Below, in pieces: positions 35,948-45,379 of a stretch of 64,000 nt of DNA. Position 1 is the first letter of the stretch. Each line of letters begins with the position of its first letter. Position numbers and translations under genes: made by a program. The stretch is from Actinoplanes subtropicus (GTDB taxonomy: Bacteria > Actinomycetota > Actinomycetes > Mycobacteriales > Micromonosporaceae). The notes beneath the pieces were generated by a model, which ran no database searches, was not told where the DNA came from, and was given only the letters and a program-made list of their open reading frames with translations. The stretch lies in the NCBI RefSeq assembly GCF_000721705.1, contig NZ_JOJL01000007.1:62001-126000 (forward strand), in the 5' to 3' direction.

Positions 35948-37543
35948 ATGACCCCCATCCGCGCCCAAGCCGACGTCGTCATCATCGGCGCCGGTCACAA
36001 CGGCCTCGTCTCCGCGATCCTGCTGGCCCGGGCCGGGCTCGACGTCGTCGTGCTCGAGTCCGCGAGCGTGCTGGGCGGCGCGACCCGCACCGAGCGGCCC
36101 TTCGCGAAGGTGCCCGGCCTCGGCCAGTCGACCGGGTCGTACCTGCTCGGGCTGATGCCGCCCGAGCTGCTGCGCACCCTCGACGTGCGGATCCCGGTGC
36201 TGCGCCGCGACCCGCATTACTTCCTGCCCACCCCGGGCCCGGCCGGCTCGCCCCATCTGCTGTTCGGCCGCGACCACGCGGAGACCCAGGCGCAGCTCAG
36301 GCGCTTCTTCTCGCCGCGCGACATCGCCGCCGACGAGCAGCTCGCGGTCGAGATCGCGGCGTTGCGGGCCGACCTCGCGCCCGCCTGGCTGGAGGAGCCG
36401 GCCGGCGTCGAGGCGATCGCCGATCGGCACATCCGGCCGCAGCTGCAGAGCACCTTCATCGACCTGGTGCGCGGCTCGGTCGCCGACTACCTCGCGCGGT
36501 TCGGCTTCAAGAGCGAACTGCTGATGAGCATGTACGCGGTGACCGACGGGCTCTCCGGCCTCAACGCCGGCCCCGACGACCCTGGCACCGGCCACAACTT
36601 CCTGGTGCACAACATGTGCCGGCTGCCCGGGGCGGACGGCACCTGGATGATCGCCGAGGGCGGCATGGGCACCGTCTCCCGGACGTTCGCCGAGGCGGCC
36701 CGCGCGGCCGGCGCCGAGCTGCACACCGACGCCGAGGTCACCGCCGTGACGATGGAGGGCGGGGCGGCCGGCGGCGTCGTGCTCGCCGACGGCCGTGAAG
36801 TGCGGGCCCGGGTGGTGCTCGGCTCCTGCGACCCGTACCGGCTGATGAGCCTGGTGCCGGCGGGCACGCTGCCGGCGGCGCTGACCACCCGGATGGCGTC
36901 GGTGCGGCGCCCGGGCACCACGATGAAGCTCAACCTGGCGCTGCGCGGCCTGCCACAGTTCTCCTGCCTGCCGGCCGGCGCGCCGTCGCCGTTCGGCTCG
37001 ACGGTCCACCTGCTGCCCGGGTCGGCCGGCCTGGCCGGGGCGGGCGACGGGGAGTCGCCGATGGCGGCGCTGCGGGCCATGTGGGCCGAGGTGCAGGCGG
37101 GCCACCTCCCGGAGGAGCCGACCATCGAGTGGTACGTGCACACCACGGTCGACCCGTCGCTGCAGGACGCCGAGGGCCACCACTCGTCGGCGCTGTTCGT
37201 GCAGTCGGTGCCGTACGAGCTGGACGGCACGACGTGGGACGAGGCGCTCCCCGGCTACGTGCGGAAGCTGCTGGCGATCTGCGACCGGTACGCGCCGGGC
37301 ACGTCCGACCTGGTGGCGGACGTGATGCCGCTGACCCCGCCGGGCATCGAGCAGCACTTCGGCATCACCGGCGGCCACATCCACCACGTCGACAACACGG
37401 TGTCCTTCGACGACCGCATGCCCTATTTCACCGGCGTCGACGGCCTGTACGCGGGCTCGGCCGGCACCCACCCAGCCGGCAGCGTAATCGGCGCCGCCGG
37501 CCACAACGTGGCGAAGCGCATCCTCGCCGACCTGGGCAAGTAG
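35948..37543 (+). CDS. FAD-dependent oxidoreductase, phytoene-desaturase/PYROXD2-like
   Basis: The 531-residue flavoprotein starts with VVIIGAGHNGLVSAILLARAGLDVVVLE, the dinucleotide-binding fold. GGMGTVSRTFAEAARAAGAELHTDAEV and the C-terminal GLYAGSAGTHPAGSVIGAAGHNVA are as in the CrtI/PYROXD2 group. TACGCT ending eight bases before the ATG, with no ribosome binding site, suggests a leaderless transcript. No carotenoid genes are nearby, so the substrate is unknown. A clear hairpin follows the stop. Confidence 0.88.
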   Translation: MTPIRAQADVVIIGAGHNGLVSAILLARAGLDVVVLESASVLGGATRTERPFAKVPGLGQSTGSYLLGLMPPELLRTLDVRIPVLRRDPHYFLPTPGPAGSPHLLFGRDHAETQAQLRRFFSPRDIAADEQLAVEIAALRADLAPAWLEEPAGVEAIADRHIRPQLQSTFIDLVRGSVADYLARFGFKSELLMSMYAVTDGLSGLNAGPDDPGTGHNFLVHNMCRLPGADGTWMIAEGGMGTVSRTFAEAARAAGAELHTDAEVTAVTMEGGAAGGVVLADGREVRARVVLGSCDPYRLMSLVPAGTLPAALTTRMASVRRPGTTMKLNLALRGLPQFSCLPAGAPSPFGSTVHLLPGSAGLAGAGDGESPMAALRAMWAEVQAGHLPEEPTIEWYVHTTVDPSLQDAEGHHSSALFVQSVPYELDGTTWDEALPGYVRKLLAICDRYAPGTSDLVADVMPLTPPGIEQHFGITGGHIHHVDNTVSFDDRMPYFTGVDGLYAGSAGTHPAGSVIGAAGHNVAKRILADLGK

Positions 37544-37571
37544 GGCCGCCCGGCGTAGGTAAAACGACAAA

Positions 37572-37603
37572 ACGGCCGTCGCCGAGGTCATGGCGATGGC
37601 CGT
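37572..37603 (+). terminator. Terminator after the FAD oxidoreductase gene
   Basis: ACGGCCGTCGCC and GGCGATGGCCGT form a 12 bp stem with one G-U pair and an eight-base loop, 28 bases past the stop. A preceding A-rich stretch lies on the 5' side. Confidence 0.75.
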
Positions 37604-37761
37604 TCTGGCGTTGATTTTCGATTCCGGCTTTGAGCGCGACCACTCACGCACGTCGCCCGGGTGGGTCGAGCGCTCTGGGCGCGCCAGCGCCCTGCTCGGC
37701 CCGCCCGGGTCCCGGCGGGAGCGACGGTCCGTACACCCCACCCAGGCACGACATCTGCCTT

Positions 37762-39318
37762 TTAGGGATTTGTCTTTTCTGCGCGGATCTTGTGGCCGAC
37801 GCTCGTCAGACACCTTCCGCTGGGGAGGTCGAATTTCCAGCCGTGCAGCTGGCAGGTCAGGGTGTTGCCGTCGACGATGCCGAAGCGGCTGAGGTCGGCC
37901 TTGAGGTGCGGGCAGCGGCGCTGCACCGTCCAGTCGCCGAGGTGGGTGTCCTCGGCCTCGACCGCCTTCTCGTGCTCGTCGTACCAGCCCTCGGCGTATT
38001 GCAGGCGTTCCTCGCTGAGGCACTTGAAGAACGCGTAGACGAACTCGTTGTACTGCCCGATGCGGGCCGCGGAGAAGCGGCAGGACAGGAACAGCGAGTT
38101 GACCCAGTCACCCTCGTCGATGTGGATGAGGTGCTCGATCAGGGCGCGGCCGGTCTTGAAACGGTAGCGCACCTTCTCGTCGGCGTAGGGGCGGACCTGC
38201 TTGCCGGGGAAGTCGACCACGATCGACTCGACGATATTGCCGGTCGGGCCGTCGGTGTCGGTGAGGTCGAAGCGGACCGGGCCGCCGACGCCCTGGGCCA
38301 GGTAGATCGACTCCTCGAGCAGCGGCTCGATGCGCTTCTTGAGCTCGCCGAGGACGTCGATCTCGGGGTGCCGCCAGGAGGCCTTCTCGGCGGCGATGAT
38401 CGGGGCCTTGCGGGCGCGCATCTCCTCGAGGTGCTGCGCCTTGCTGGCGAAGAACTCGTCGACCGGGACGGGGTGGGTGGTCGTCGCCGTTTCGGTGGAC
38501 AATTCGGTCACCGACCCAGGGAGCAGGACGATTCCGTTGTTTCCGCCGACCTTGGCATATTCCGCCATGAAGACCGACTGGTCCGGGAAGATGTTGCCCT
38601 CGTCGCCGAAGATGTCGTTGAACTGCCACAACTCGTCGTCGAGGAAGCACGGCGGGCCGGCGATCGGGAAGACGTGGTCGGCCTTGAGGTCGTCGATGTA
38701 GCGCCAGGTGCGGTCGAACTGGCGGTCGCGTTTCTGCTTGCCGAACGCGGTCTTGGCGGCGTCGGGCAGCTCGTAGACCATCGGGTACCAGATCGCGCCG
38801 GAGAACTGCAGCATGTGCCCGTGCACGTGGCCGAGCTCGGCGAACACGGTGAGATCGGTCGGGCGGGCGTCGTTCTGATTGAGCAGCCGTACGCCGTCGT
38901 GCTCCACCCAGAGCGAGGAGTCGCCGATCGGCCCGTCGGTGGGGCTGGTCAGCGCCTGGATCATCACCCGGAGCCCGCCGTCGAGCTCGTGCACCTCGTT
39001 CGACCGGGTCTTCAGGAAGCTGGTGAAGCCCAGGTCGCGCAGCTCGTCCTCGAGCTGGCTGGTCGGGTACTCCGGCAGCAGGACGGTCGCCTTCTTGCTG
39101 ACGAAGTGCTTGAGGTGGGCCGCGTCGAAGTGGTCCCGATGCAGGTGGGAGACGTACAGGTAGTCGCAGTCGCCGAGGGTTTCCCAGTCGAGGAGCGAAT
39201 TGTCGGGAAAAGGGAACCATGAGGCGAAATAGGCGGGGTTGACCCACGGGTCGCACAGAATACTGCCGGCGGACGTGTCGATCCGCATGCTGGCATGGCC
39301 GGTGCCCGTGATCCGCAC
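37762..39318 (-). CDS. MBL-fold hydrolase fused to a C-terminal Rieske domain
   Basis: The 518-residue protein joins a UlaG-like metallo-beta-lactamase domain (VSHLHRDHFDAAHL near residue 58; GHVHGHM, FPIAGPPCFL) to a Rieske 2Fe-2S domain at the end (RRCPHLKADL and CQLHGWKFDLPSGRC, the C-x-H and C-x2-H ligands). The MBL plus Rieske combination recalls CMP-N-acetylneuraminate hydroxylase, but there the Rieske domain is N-terminal. AGGAGG eight bases before GTG 39318 gives a confident start. Role unknown: an oxygenase on a sugar nucleotide or lipid phosphoester is possible. Confidence 0.85.
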   Translation of the reverse strand: MRITGTGHASMRIDTSAGSILCDPWVNPAYFASWFPFPDNSLLDWETLGDCDYLYVSHLHRDHFDAAHLKHFVSKKATVLLPEYPTSQLEDELRDLGFTSFLKTRSNEVHELDGGLRVMIQALTSPTDGPIGDSSLWVEHDGVRLLNQNDARPTDLTVFAELGHVHGHMLQFSGAIWYPMVYELPDAAKTAFGKQKRDRQFDRTWRYIDDLKADHVFPIAGPPCFLDDELWQFNDIFGDEGNIFPDQSVFMAEYAKVGGNNGIVLLPGSVTELSTETATTTHPVPVDEFFASKAQHLEEMRARKAPIIAAEKASWRHPEIDVLGELKKRIEPLLEESIYLAQGVGGPVRFDLTDTDGPTGNIVESIVVDFPGKQVRPYADEKVRYRFKTGRALIEHLIHIDEGDWVNSLFLSCRFSAARIGQYNEFVYAFFKCLSEERLQYAEGWYDEHEKAVEAEDTHLGDWTVQRRCPHLKADLSRFGIVDGNTLTCQLHGWKFDLPSGRCLTSVGHKIRAEKTNP

Positions 39319-39443
39319 TGTTCGTTCCTCCTGTCGTCGACCGACGGCCTCGAAGGTACCCGGTCCGGGTTGGTGGCTCGCGCCCGGAGGCGCCGTGCGA
39401 GACTTGACGGCACTGGGATCGCCTGCGAGGAAGGACTTTCGCC

Positions 39444-39677
39444 GTGTCTGCGGAACAAGACCCGGTCTACGCTCCCGACCAGCTCAAACCGGGCAACCGG
39501 AAGCTGGCCCGGATCGGTGCGCTCGGCACCGCCGCGATCATGCTGATGTTCTTCTGGGGCAACCACGAGGGCAACACCGAAAACATCTTCCTGGTCGTCT
39601 TCGCCGTGGGCCTGGTCGTGGCCGTGATCGCCGACGCGGTGCTCCGGCGGAACGGTCTCAAGCCGAACGACCAGTAA
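39444..39677 (+). CDS. DUF2631 small membrane protein
   Basis: The 77-residue protein has a short hydrophilic N-terminus (AEQDPVYAPDQLKPGNRKLARIG) and two membrane segments (ALGTAAIMLMFFWGN, NIFLVVFAVGLVVAVIADAVL), matching the actinobacterial DUF2631 family, which is also found near dxr in Mycobacterium. AGGAAGGA lies eight bases before the GTG start. Function unknown. A textbook terminator follows. Confidence 0.8.
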   Translation: MSAEQDPVYAPDQLKPGNRKLARIGALGTAAIMLMFFWGNHEGNTENIFLVVFAVGLVVAVIADAVLRRNGLKPNDQ

Positions 39678-39693
39678 CTTCCGCTCTTACGAA

Positions 39694-39717
39694 AAAGGCC
39701 CGCTTTCGCGGGCCTTT
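39694..39717. terminator. Bidirectional terminator
   Basis: AAAGGCCCGC and GCGGGCCTTT form a perfect 10 bp stem with a TTTC loop, with A and T runs on the flanks. It separates the convergent DUF2631 and DivIVA-domain genes. Confidence 0.9.
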
Positions 39718-39723
39718 CTCCGT

Positions 39724-40836
39724 TTATCGCCGTCTCAGCAGAATGTCCTTGACCTCGCGCAGCGCGGCATCCACCTCGGCCTCGAAGTAGCCGCCCGAGA
39801 CCAGGCCGAACTGCAGCATGTCCAGCTCGTTCTCCGGCACCGGCATCGGGCCGCGGCCGGTCATCGCCTGCAGGATGCCCTCGAACAGCCGGTCGACCTG
39901 CATCGGGTCGTAGCCGCTGCCGAACCGGCGCACCTGGAACGTGCGGCGCAGCTGGTCGACGCGGTACAGCTCGCCGCCCGGCTCGCCGATCGGCGGGGGC
40001 AGTTGCGGGCCGCCGTAGCCGCCGCCCATCGGCGGACCGCTCATCGGCGGGCCACTCATCGGGGCGCCGCCGTAGCCGCCGCGGGGGTCCGCGTCGCCGT
40101 AGCCACCGCGCGGGTCGGGCTCGCCGTAGCCGCCGCGAGGGTCGGAGTCGCGCTGCGGCATGCGGATCTCGGCGGTCATGTCCGTCTTGCCGTGCCGGCC
40201 GGCCTCGAAGCCGTCGAAGCCGCCCGTGTCGTACCCGCTGGGGTCGTAGCCCGACGGCGGGGCGGACCGCTGCGGGAGCTGCTGCTGCTGGCCGTACGGC
40301 GGCTGCGAGGGCTCGTCGTAGCGCCCGTACGGGTCGTTCGGCGGCATCTGCTGGCGCTGCGGCATCTGCTGCGGCTGCATCCGGTCCTCGCGGATCGGGG
40401 CGGGGAGGCGCTCGGTCGGCGGCGCCATCCGGCCGCCCATGCCCGGGCCGCCGGTCATCCCGCCGCCGCTGTTCATGCCACCGTTGCTCATCCCGCCCGC
40501 GCCGGTCATGCCGCCGCGCGCGGCGATGCCGCCGGTGGTCAGGCCGCCGCGCATCGAGTCGCGCATCGGGTCGATCCCCGGGGGGCGGCCGCTACGGTCC
40601 TCGAGCTCGGCCAGCTGCCGCTCCACCCGGTCGAGGTGCAGGTCGACCTGCCACTCGTCGTAGCCGCCGAAGCGCACCCGGAAGACGACGTCGTGCACCT
40701 CCTGAGCGCCCACCGGCGGGCCCACGGCCTCACCGGCCAGGGTGGCCTCGACGCGGTCGAGGAAGGTGTCGACCTCGTCGACCTTGTAGCCGCGCCGCAG
40801 CGCACGCCGCCGGAAACGCTGCCCCTGACTCGTCAC
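39724..40836 (-). CDS. DivIVA-domain protein with low-complexity linker
   Basis: The 370-residue protein has DivIVA-type repeats at both ends: FRRRALRRGYKVDEVDTFLDRVEATL (N-terminus) and FQVRRFGSGYDPMQVDRLFEGILQAM (near residue 300). Between them lies about 190 residues rich in Gly, Met, Pro and Gln with DPRGGYG repeats. DivIVA domains bind curved membrane or polar scaffold proteins. GTG 40836, five bases after GGGAG, is the start; the frame opens further upstream inside rlmN. Its place below rlmN/cdsA is common in this family. It is not the main Wag31/DivIVA. Confidence 0.85.
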   Translation of the reverse strand: MTSQGQRFRRRALRRGYKVDEVDTFLDRVEATLAGEAVGPPVGAQEVHDVVFRVRFGGYDEWQVDLHLDRVERQLAELEDRSGRPPGIDPMRDSMRGGLTTGGIAARGGMTGAGGMSNGGMNSGGGMTGGPGMGGRMAPPTERLPAPIREDRMQPQQMPQRQQMPPNDPYGRYDEPSQPPYGQQQQLPQRSAPPSGYDPSGYDTGGFDGFEAGRHGKTDMTAEIRMPQRDSDPRGGYGEPDPRGGYGDADPRGGYGGAPMSGPPMSGPPMGGGYGGPQLPPPIGEPGGELYRVDQLRRTFQVRRFGSGYDPMQVDRLFEGILQAMTGRGPMPVPENELDMLQFGLVSGGYFEAEVDAALREVKDILLRRR

Positions 40837-40873
40837 AACGTCTCCCACTCCGCTCGCTGGGACCTGCGCCCCG

Positions 40874-42049
40874 TCACTGTGCCACCTCCGCGTCGGCGAC
40901 GCCCCCTGCGCTCGCCTCCGTGAGCTCGCCCGCGGCCAGTTGGCCACAAGCGCCATCGATCTCCCGGCCCCGGGTGTCGCGGACCGTCGTCGCCACACCC
41001 GCATCCCGCAGGCGGCGCACGAACTCGCGCTCGACCGGTTTCGGACTCGCATCCCACTTGCTGCCCGGTGTCGGGTTGAGCGGGATGAGATTCACATGTG
41101 CCAGCTTTCCGTGCAAGAGTCTGCCCAGCAGGTCGGCGCGCCAGGGTTGATCGTTGACGTCCCTGATCAGGGCGTACTCGATCGAGAGCCGACGACCGGT
41201 CTGCGCCGCGTAGTCGAACGCGGCATCGAGCACCTCGGCCACCTTCCAACGCTGGTTGACGGGCACTAGCTCATCGCGCAGATCATCATCGGGGGCATGC
41301 AGGGACAGCGCAAGGGTCACGGACAGCTCTTCCGCGATCAACCGTCGCATTGCGGGCACGAGACCCACGGTGGAGACGGTTATGTGCCGTTGCGAAAGTC
41401 CGAGGCCCTCCGGAGCGGGGGCGGTGAGCCGGCGCACGGCCTCGATCACCCGGGGGTAATTGGCCAGCGGCTCCCCCATGCCCATGAACACCACCCGGGA
41501 CAGCCGCGGCGGTGACCCGGTGACCGCTCCGCTCGCCGCGACGCCGGCCAGGTAGACGACCTGATCGACGATCTCCGCGATCGACAGGTTGCGGGTCAGG
41601 CCCTGCTGGCCGGTGGCGCAGAACGGGCAGGCCATGCCGCAGCCGGCCTGGCTGGAGACGCAGGCGGTGACCCGGTCGGGGTAGCCCATCAGCACGCTCT
41701 CCACCAGGGCGCCGTCGTGCAGCCGCCAGAGCGTCTTGCGGGTCGCGCCGTCGTCGCAGGCCAGCTCGCGGACCGGGGTCAGCAGCGTGGGCAGCAGGTC
41801 ACCGGTCAGCCGCTCGCGCGCCGCGGCCGGCAGGTCGGTCATCGCGTCGACGTCGCGGACCAGGCGGCCGAAGTAATGCGTGGAGAGCTGCTTCGCGCGG
41901 AACGCCGGCTCGCCGAGCGTGGTCACGGCCGTCTTGCGGGCCGCGAGATCGAGGTCGGCGAGGTGCCGCGGGGGCATCGACGGACGACGCCGGGTGGCGA
42001 CCGCGTCGGGCTGATCGGTGCTGGTCGGGATGACCGGAAGAATCGTCAT
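40874..42049 (-). CDS. rlmN: 23S rRNA/tRNA adenine-C2 methyltransferase RlmN
   Basis: RlmN is a radical-SAM enzyme that methylates A2503 of 23S rRNA and A37 of some tRNAs. The 391-residue product has the cluster motif [20 protein letters not shown], the [12 protein letters not shown] segment and the C-terminal Cys in IDGACGQL that forms the methyl-carrier pair. An N-terminal extension of about 25 residues is present. It lies 37 bases downstream of cdsA. Confidence 0.96.
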   Translation of the reverse strand: MTILPVIPTSTDQPDAVATRRRPSMPPRHLADLDLAARKTAVTTLGEPAFRAKQLSTHYFGRLVRDVDAMTDLPAAARERLTGDLLPTLLTPVRELACDDGATRKTLWRLHDGALVESVLMGYPDRVTACVSSQAGCGMACPFCATGQQGLTRNLSIAEIVDQVVYLAGVAASGAVTGSPPRLSRVVFMGMGEPLANYPRVIEAVRRLTAPAPEGLGLSQRHITVSTVGLVPAMRRLIAEELSVTLALSLHAPDDDLRDELVPVNQRWKVAEVLDAAFDYAAQTGRRLSIEYALIRDVNDQPWRADLLGRLLHGKLAHVNLIPLNPTPGSKWDASPKPVEREFVRRLRDAGVATTVRDTRGREIDGACGQLAAGELTEASAGGVADAEVAQ

Positions 42050-42086
42050 GGCGTATCCAGTCTCCCACGCCGCGCGAGTAGGTCCC

Positions 42087-43016
42087 TCATAGCTGGTGGG
42101 CGATCACGGCGAAGAGGAGGTACGCGGTGGGCACGGCGAACAGGATCGAGTCCAGCCGGTCCATGATGCCGCCGTGGCCGGGCAGCAGGTTGCTCATGTC
42201 CTTCAGGCCCAGGTCCCGCTTGAGCATCGACTCGGCCAGGTCACCCACGACCGCGACCACCGACAGCACCGCGCCGAACAGCAGGCCCCAGTACGAGGGG
42301 ATGCCGAGCAGGAAGTAGAGGAGCAGTGCGCTGCCGATGGCCGCGGCGCAGATCGACCCGGCGAAGCCCTCCCAGGTCTTGCCCGGGCTGATCGCCGGGG
42401 CCATCTTGTGCTTGCCGAGGAAGACGCCGGCGATGTAGCCGCCGGTGTCCGAGAGCACCACCGCGAACAGCGTGCAGAGGATCCGCCAGCGGCCGTCCCG
42501 GTCCGCGTCCGGCAGCTGGAGCAGCACCGCGAAGCTGAGCAGGAACGGCACGTAGACGGCGACCATGACGGTCGGGGTGAACGCCTTGCGCACCGCCGCG
42601 ACGCCGTCGGCCAGCCGCCAGAGCAGCGCGGCGACGATCGTCACCACCAGGCCGATCAGCAGCGAGTCGGCGCCGTCGTGCCAGGCCAGGCCGACCATCA
42701 GCAGGGCGCCGCCGAGCAGCGGGACCAGCGGCGGCTCGGCACCGGTGACCTTGAGCGCCCGGGTCATCTCCCAGACGCCGGCGCCGGCGGCCACCGCGAT
42801 CAGGCCGGGGAAGGCCGGCGGCCAGATCAGCAGCGAGGCCAGCACCAGCAGCACGAGGGCGACGCCCACGGCGATGGCCGCGGGAAGGTTGCGCCCGGCG
42901 CGGCCGGTGCTCTTCTTGGTCGCGTTGGTCGCACGACGACGCCCGGGCCCGCGTTTCGCGGGCTCGGGCTCTCGTTCCGGCTCAGGGATGATGTCCCCCA
43001 GGTGCTGCGGGCGCAT
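42087..43016 (-). CDS. cdsA: Phosphatidate cytidylyltransferase
   Basis: CdsA makes CDP-diacylglycerol for phospholipid synthesis. The 309-residue membrane protein has a basic cytosolic N-terminus (about 45 residues), about eight membrane segments, and the family signature [28 protein letters not shown] near the C-terminus. [13 protein letters not shown] is also conserved. Its ATG overlaps the frr stop as TGATG. Confidence 0.96.
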   Translation of the reverse strand: MRPQHLGDIIPEPEREPEPAKRGPGRRRATNATKKSTGRAGRNLPAAIAVGVALVLLVLASLLIWPPAFPGLIAVAAGAGVWEMTRALKVTGAEPPLVPLLGGALLMVGLAWHDGADSLLIGLVVTIVAALLWRLADGVAAVRKAFTPTVMVAVYVPFLLSFAVLLQLPDADRDGRWRILCTLFAVVLSDTGGYIAGVFLGKHKMAPAISPGKTWEGFAGSICAAAIGSALLLYFLLGIPSYWGLLFGAVLSVVAVVGDLAESMLKRDLGLKDMSNLLPGHGGIMDRLDSILFAVPTAYLLFAVIAHQL

Positions 43017-43573
43017 CAGACCTCGAGCAACTCGGCTTCCTTGTGCTTGAGGAGCTCGTCGACGTGCGAGACGTAACGGTGGGTCACGTCGTCCAGCTCC
43101 TTCTCGGCGCGGCGGCCATCGTCCTCGCCGGTCTCGCCGTCCTTCACGAGCTTGTCGATCTGCTCCTTGGCCTTGCGGCGGACGTTCCGGATGGCCACCC
43201 GGCCGTCCTCCGCCTTGGAGCGAGCCACCTTGATCATCTCGCGGCGGCGCTCCTCGGTCATCTGCGGCAGGTGAATGCGCAGCTGAGTGCCCTCGTTGTT
43301 GGGGTTGACCCCGAGGTCCGAGTCGCGGATCGCCCGCTCGATCGGGCCGAGCTGGCTCGCGTCGTACGGCTTGACGATCACCATGCGCGGCTCCGGGACG
43401 CCGACCGAGGCCATCTGCGTCACCGGCGTGGGCGCGCCGTAGTAATCCACCAGAATCTTGGAGAACATCGCCGGAGTGGCCCGTCCGGTACGGATCGCGG
43501 CGAACTCCTCCTTGGCGTGCTCGACCGCGCTCTCCATCTTCTCTTCGGCCTCGAAGAGGGTTTCGTCGATCAC
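43016..43573 (-). CDS. frr: Ribosome recycling factor
   Basis: Frr splits post-termination ribosomes with EF-G. The 185-residue protein shows the helical domain starts ([32 protein letters not shown]), [14 protein letters not shown] and LGVNPNN, and the terminal long helix, all typical. AGGAGG stands about 15 bases upstream of the start in the leader. The leader carries the third copy of the dispersed element, which ends exactly at the pyrH stop codon. Confidence 0.96.
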   Translation of the reverse strand: MIDETLFEAEEKMESAVEHAKEEFAAIRTGRATPAMFSKILVDYYGAPTPVTQMASVGVPEPRMVIVKPYDASQLGPIERAIRDSDLGVNPNNEGTQLRIHLPQMTEERRREMIKVARSKAEDGRVAIRNVRRKAKEQIDKLVKDGETGEDDGRRAEKELDDVTHRYVSHVDELLKHKEAELLEV

Positions 43574-43618
43574 CGGCTCTTCTCGCCTCCTTGCTTTATT
43601 CGGTGGGTAAGCGGGGAA

Positions 43619-43661
43619 GCCTTCAGTCCGCTTTCGGGCGGCGGGCGGGGCGGTTGGACGG
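43619..43661 (-). repeat. Dispersed 5'-leader repeat, copy 3
   Basis: On the minus strand this reads TCCAACCGCCCC to GGACTGAAGG, as at 8033-8079 and 22108-22151. It fills most of the pyrH-frr gap, abutting the pyrH stop codon, in sense orientation 45 bases before the frr ATG. Confidence 0.8.
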
Positions 43662-44423
43662 TCAGGCGGTGATCAGGGTGCCGATCTTGTCGCCGCTGAC
43701 GGCACGCACGATCGTGTCGTCGCCCTCGGCGCCGAAGACCAGCATCGGAAGCTTGTTCTCCTCGCAGAGGCTGAAGGCGGCCTGGTCGGCCACGCGCAGC
43801 CCGCGCTGGAGGATTTCCTGGAACGTGGCGGTCTCGAGCTTCTGCGCGTTCGGGTCGACGCGCGGGTCGGCGGAGTAGACGCCGTCGACGCCGTTCTTGC
43901 TCATCAGCACGATGTCCGCGTGGATCTCGAGCGCGCGCTGGGCGGTCACGGTGTCGGTGGAGAAGTACGGCATCCCGGCGCCCGCGCCGAAGATGACCGC
44001 ACGCCCCTTCTCGAGGTGGCGGATCGCGCGCAGCGGGATGTAGGGCTCGGCGACCTGGGCCATCGTGATCGCGGTCTGCACCCGCGTCTCGATGCCCTCC
44101 TTCTCCAGGAAGTCCTGCAGGGCGAGACCGTTCATCACGGTGCCCAGCATGCCCATGTAGTCGGCACGGTTGCGGTCCATCCCGCGGGCCTGCAGCTCGG
44201 CGCCGCGGAAGAAGTTTCCGCCGCCGACCACGATGGCGACCTGGATGCCCCGGCGGATCACCGTGGCGATCTGCCGGGCGATGCCCTGCACGACGTCGGG
44301 GTCGACGCCGACCGCGCCGCCGCCGAACACCTCGCCGGAGAGCTTGAGCACGACTCGGCGAGGCCGCAAGGACGGCGGAGTCGGATCGTCAACCGGACTT
44401 GTCTGCTCGGTCACCATCGTCAT
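43662..44423 (-). CDS. pyrH: UMP kinase
   Basis: PyrH phosphorylates UMP to UDP. The 253-residue hexameric kinase shows [62 protein letters not shown] and the C-terminal [17 protein letters not shown]. About 20 extra residues precede the core. Two ATGs are close (44423, 44417); AAGGCGGG precedes the first. Normally in the rpsB-tsf-pyrH-frr order, as here. Confidence 0.96.
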   Translation of the reverse strand: MTMVTEQTSPVDDPTPPSLRPRRVVLKLSGEVFGGGAVGVDPDVVQGIARQIATVIRRGIQVAIVVGGGNFFRGAELQARGMDRNRADYMGMLGTVMNGLALQDFLEKEGIETRVQTAITMAQVAEPYIPLRAIRHLEKGRAVIFGAGAGMPYFSTDTVTAQRALEIHADIVLMSKNGVDGVYSADPRVDPNAQKLETATFQEILQRGLRVADQAAFSLCEENKLPMLVFGAEGDDTIVRAVSGDKIGTLITA

Positions 44424-44467
44424 GGACCCGCCTTCCCCTCATAGCTTCGCAGAGACCTTATGCGACG

Positions 44468-44503
44468 GGGAGGCCGGGCGCTCCATCGCGTTCCCGACCT
44501 CCC
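44468..44503 (-). terminator. Hairpin between tsf and pyrH
   Basis: GGGAGG plus CGGG pair with CCCG plus CCTCCC (one mismatch between the two stem parts) around a 14-base loop, 15 bases after the tsf stop. It may end or attenuate the rpsB-tsf message before pyrH. Confidence 0.55.
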
Positions 44504-44518
44504 ATGCCACTGCACGTC

Positions 44519-45358
44519 TTACTCTTGGCCGACCTCGAACCGGACGAACCGGGTGATGGTGAGGCCCGCCTCGTCCGCGATCTGCTTCACGGTCTTCTTG
44601 TTGTCGACCACGGAGGACTGCTCGAGCAGGACGAAGTCCTTGAAGAAGGAGTTCACCCGGCCCTCGACGATCTTGGGCAGCGCCTTCTCGGGCTTGCCCT
44701 CCTCCTTGGCGGTCTCCTCGGCGATGCGGCGCTCGGAGTCGACGACCTCGGCCGGCACCTCGTCGCGGGTGAGGTAGCGCGGGCGCATGGCGGCGATCTG
44801 CATGCCGATGCCGCGGGCGTCGGCATCGCCGGCCTCGTCGGTCTTGCCGGTGTACTGCACCAGGACGCCCACCTGCGGCGGCAGGTCCTGCGCCTTGCGG
44901 TGCAGGTAGACCGCGACGGCGCCGTTCGCGCTGTCGAGCTCGACGAACCGGTTGAGGACGATCTTCTCGCCGATCTTGGCGCTGTACTCCTGGATCGTGT
45001 CCGCGACCGACTTGCCGTCGGGCAGGACCGCCACCGAGAGCGCGGCGGCGTCGGCGATGTTGTTCTTCGCGCCGAACTCGACCAGCTGCTGACCCAGGGC
45101 GACGAAGTCCGGGGTCTTGGCGACGAAGTCGGTCTCGCAGTTGAGCTCGAGCAGCGCCAGGCCGGAGTGGCTGACGATGCCGTTGGCGGCGGTGCGGCCG
45201 GCCCGCTTGCCGACGTCCTTGGCGCCCTTGATGCGCAGGAACTCGACGGCCTGGTCGAAGTCGCCGTCGGCCTCCTCCAGCGCCTTCTTGCAGTCCATCA
45301 TGCCGGCACCGGTCAGGTCGCGGAGCTTCTTGACATCCGCGGCGGTGTAGTTAGCCAT
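44519..45358 (-). CDS. tsf: Elongation factor Ts
   Basis: EF-Ts is the nucleotide exchange factor for EF-Tu. The 279-residue protein begins with the UBA-like [27 protein letters not shown] and has the core motif [17 protein letters not shown] plus the dimerisation subdomain ending [14 protein letters not shown]. It starts 21 bases downstream of rpsB and should be cotranscribed. Confidence 0.97.
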   Translation of the reverse strand: MANYTAADVKKLRDLTGAGMMDCKKALEEADGDFDQAVEFLRIKGAKDVGKRAGRTAANGIVSHSGLALLELNCETDFVAKTPDFVALGQQLVEFGAKNNIADAAALSVAVLPDGKSVADTIQEYSAKIGEKIVLNRFVELDSANGAVAVYLHRKAQDLPPQVGVLVQYTGKTDEAGDADARGIGMQIAAMRPRYLTRDEVPAEVVDSERRIAEETAKEEGKPEKALPKIVEGRVNSFFKDFVLLEQSSVVDNKKTVKQIADEAGLTITRFVRFEVGQE

Positions 45359-45379
45359 GACTCTCTCTCGATGGTCTTC

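Noticed and set aside
37630..37760. A gene in the gap between the FAD oxidoreductase terminator and the MBL-Rieske gene
   Set aside because: No frame with a ribosome binding site or codon bias was found; only the shadow frame of the neighbour is open.
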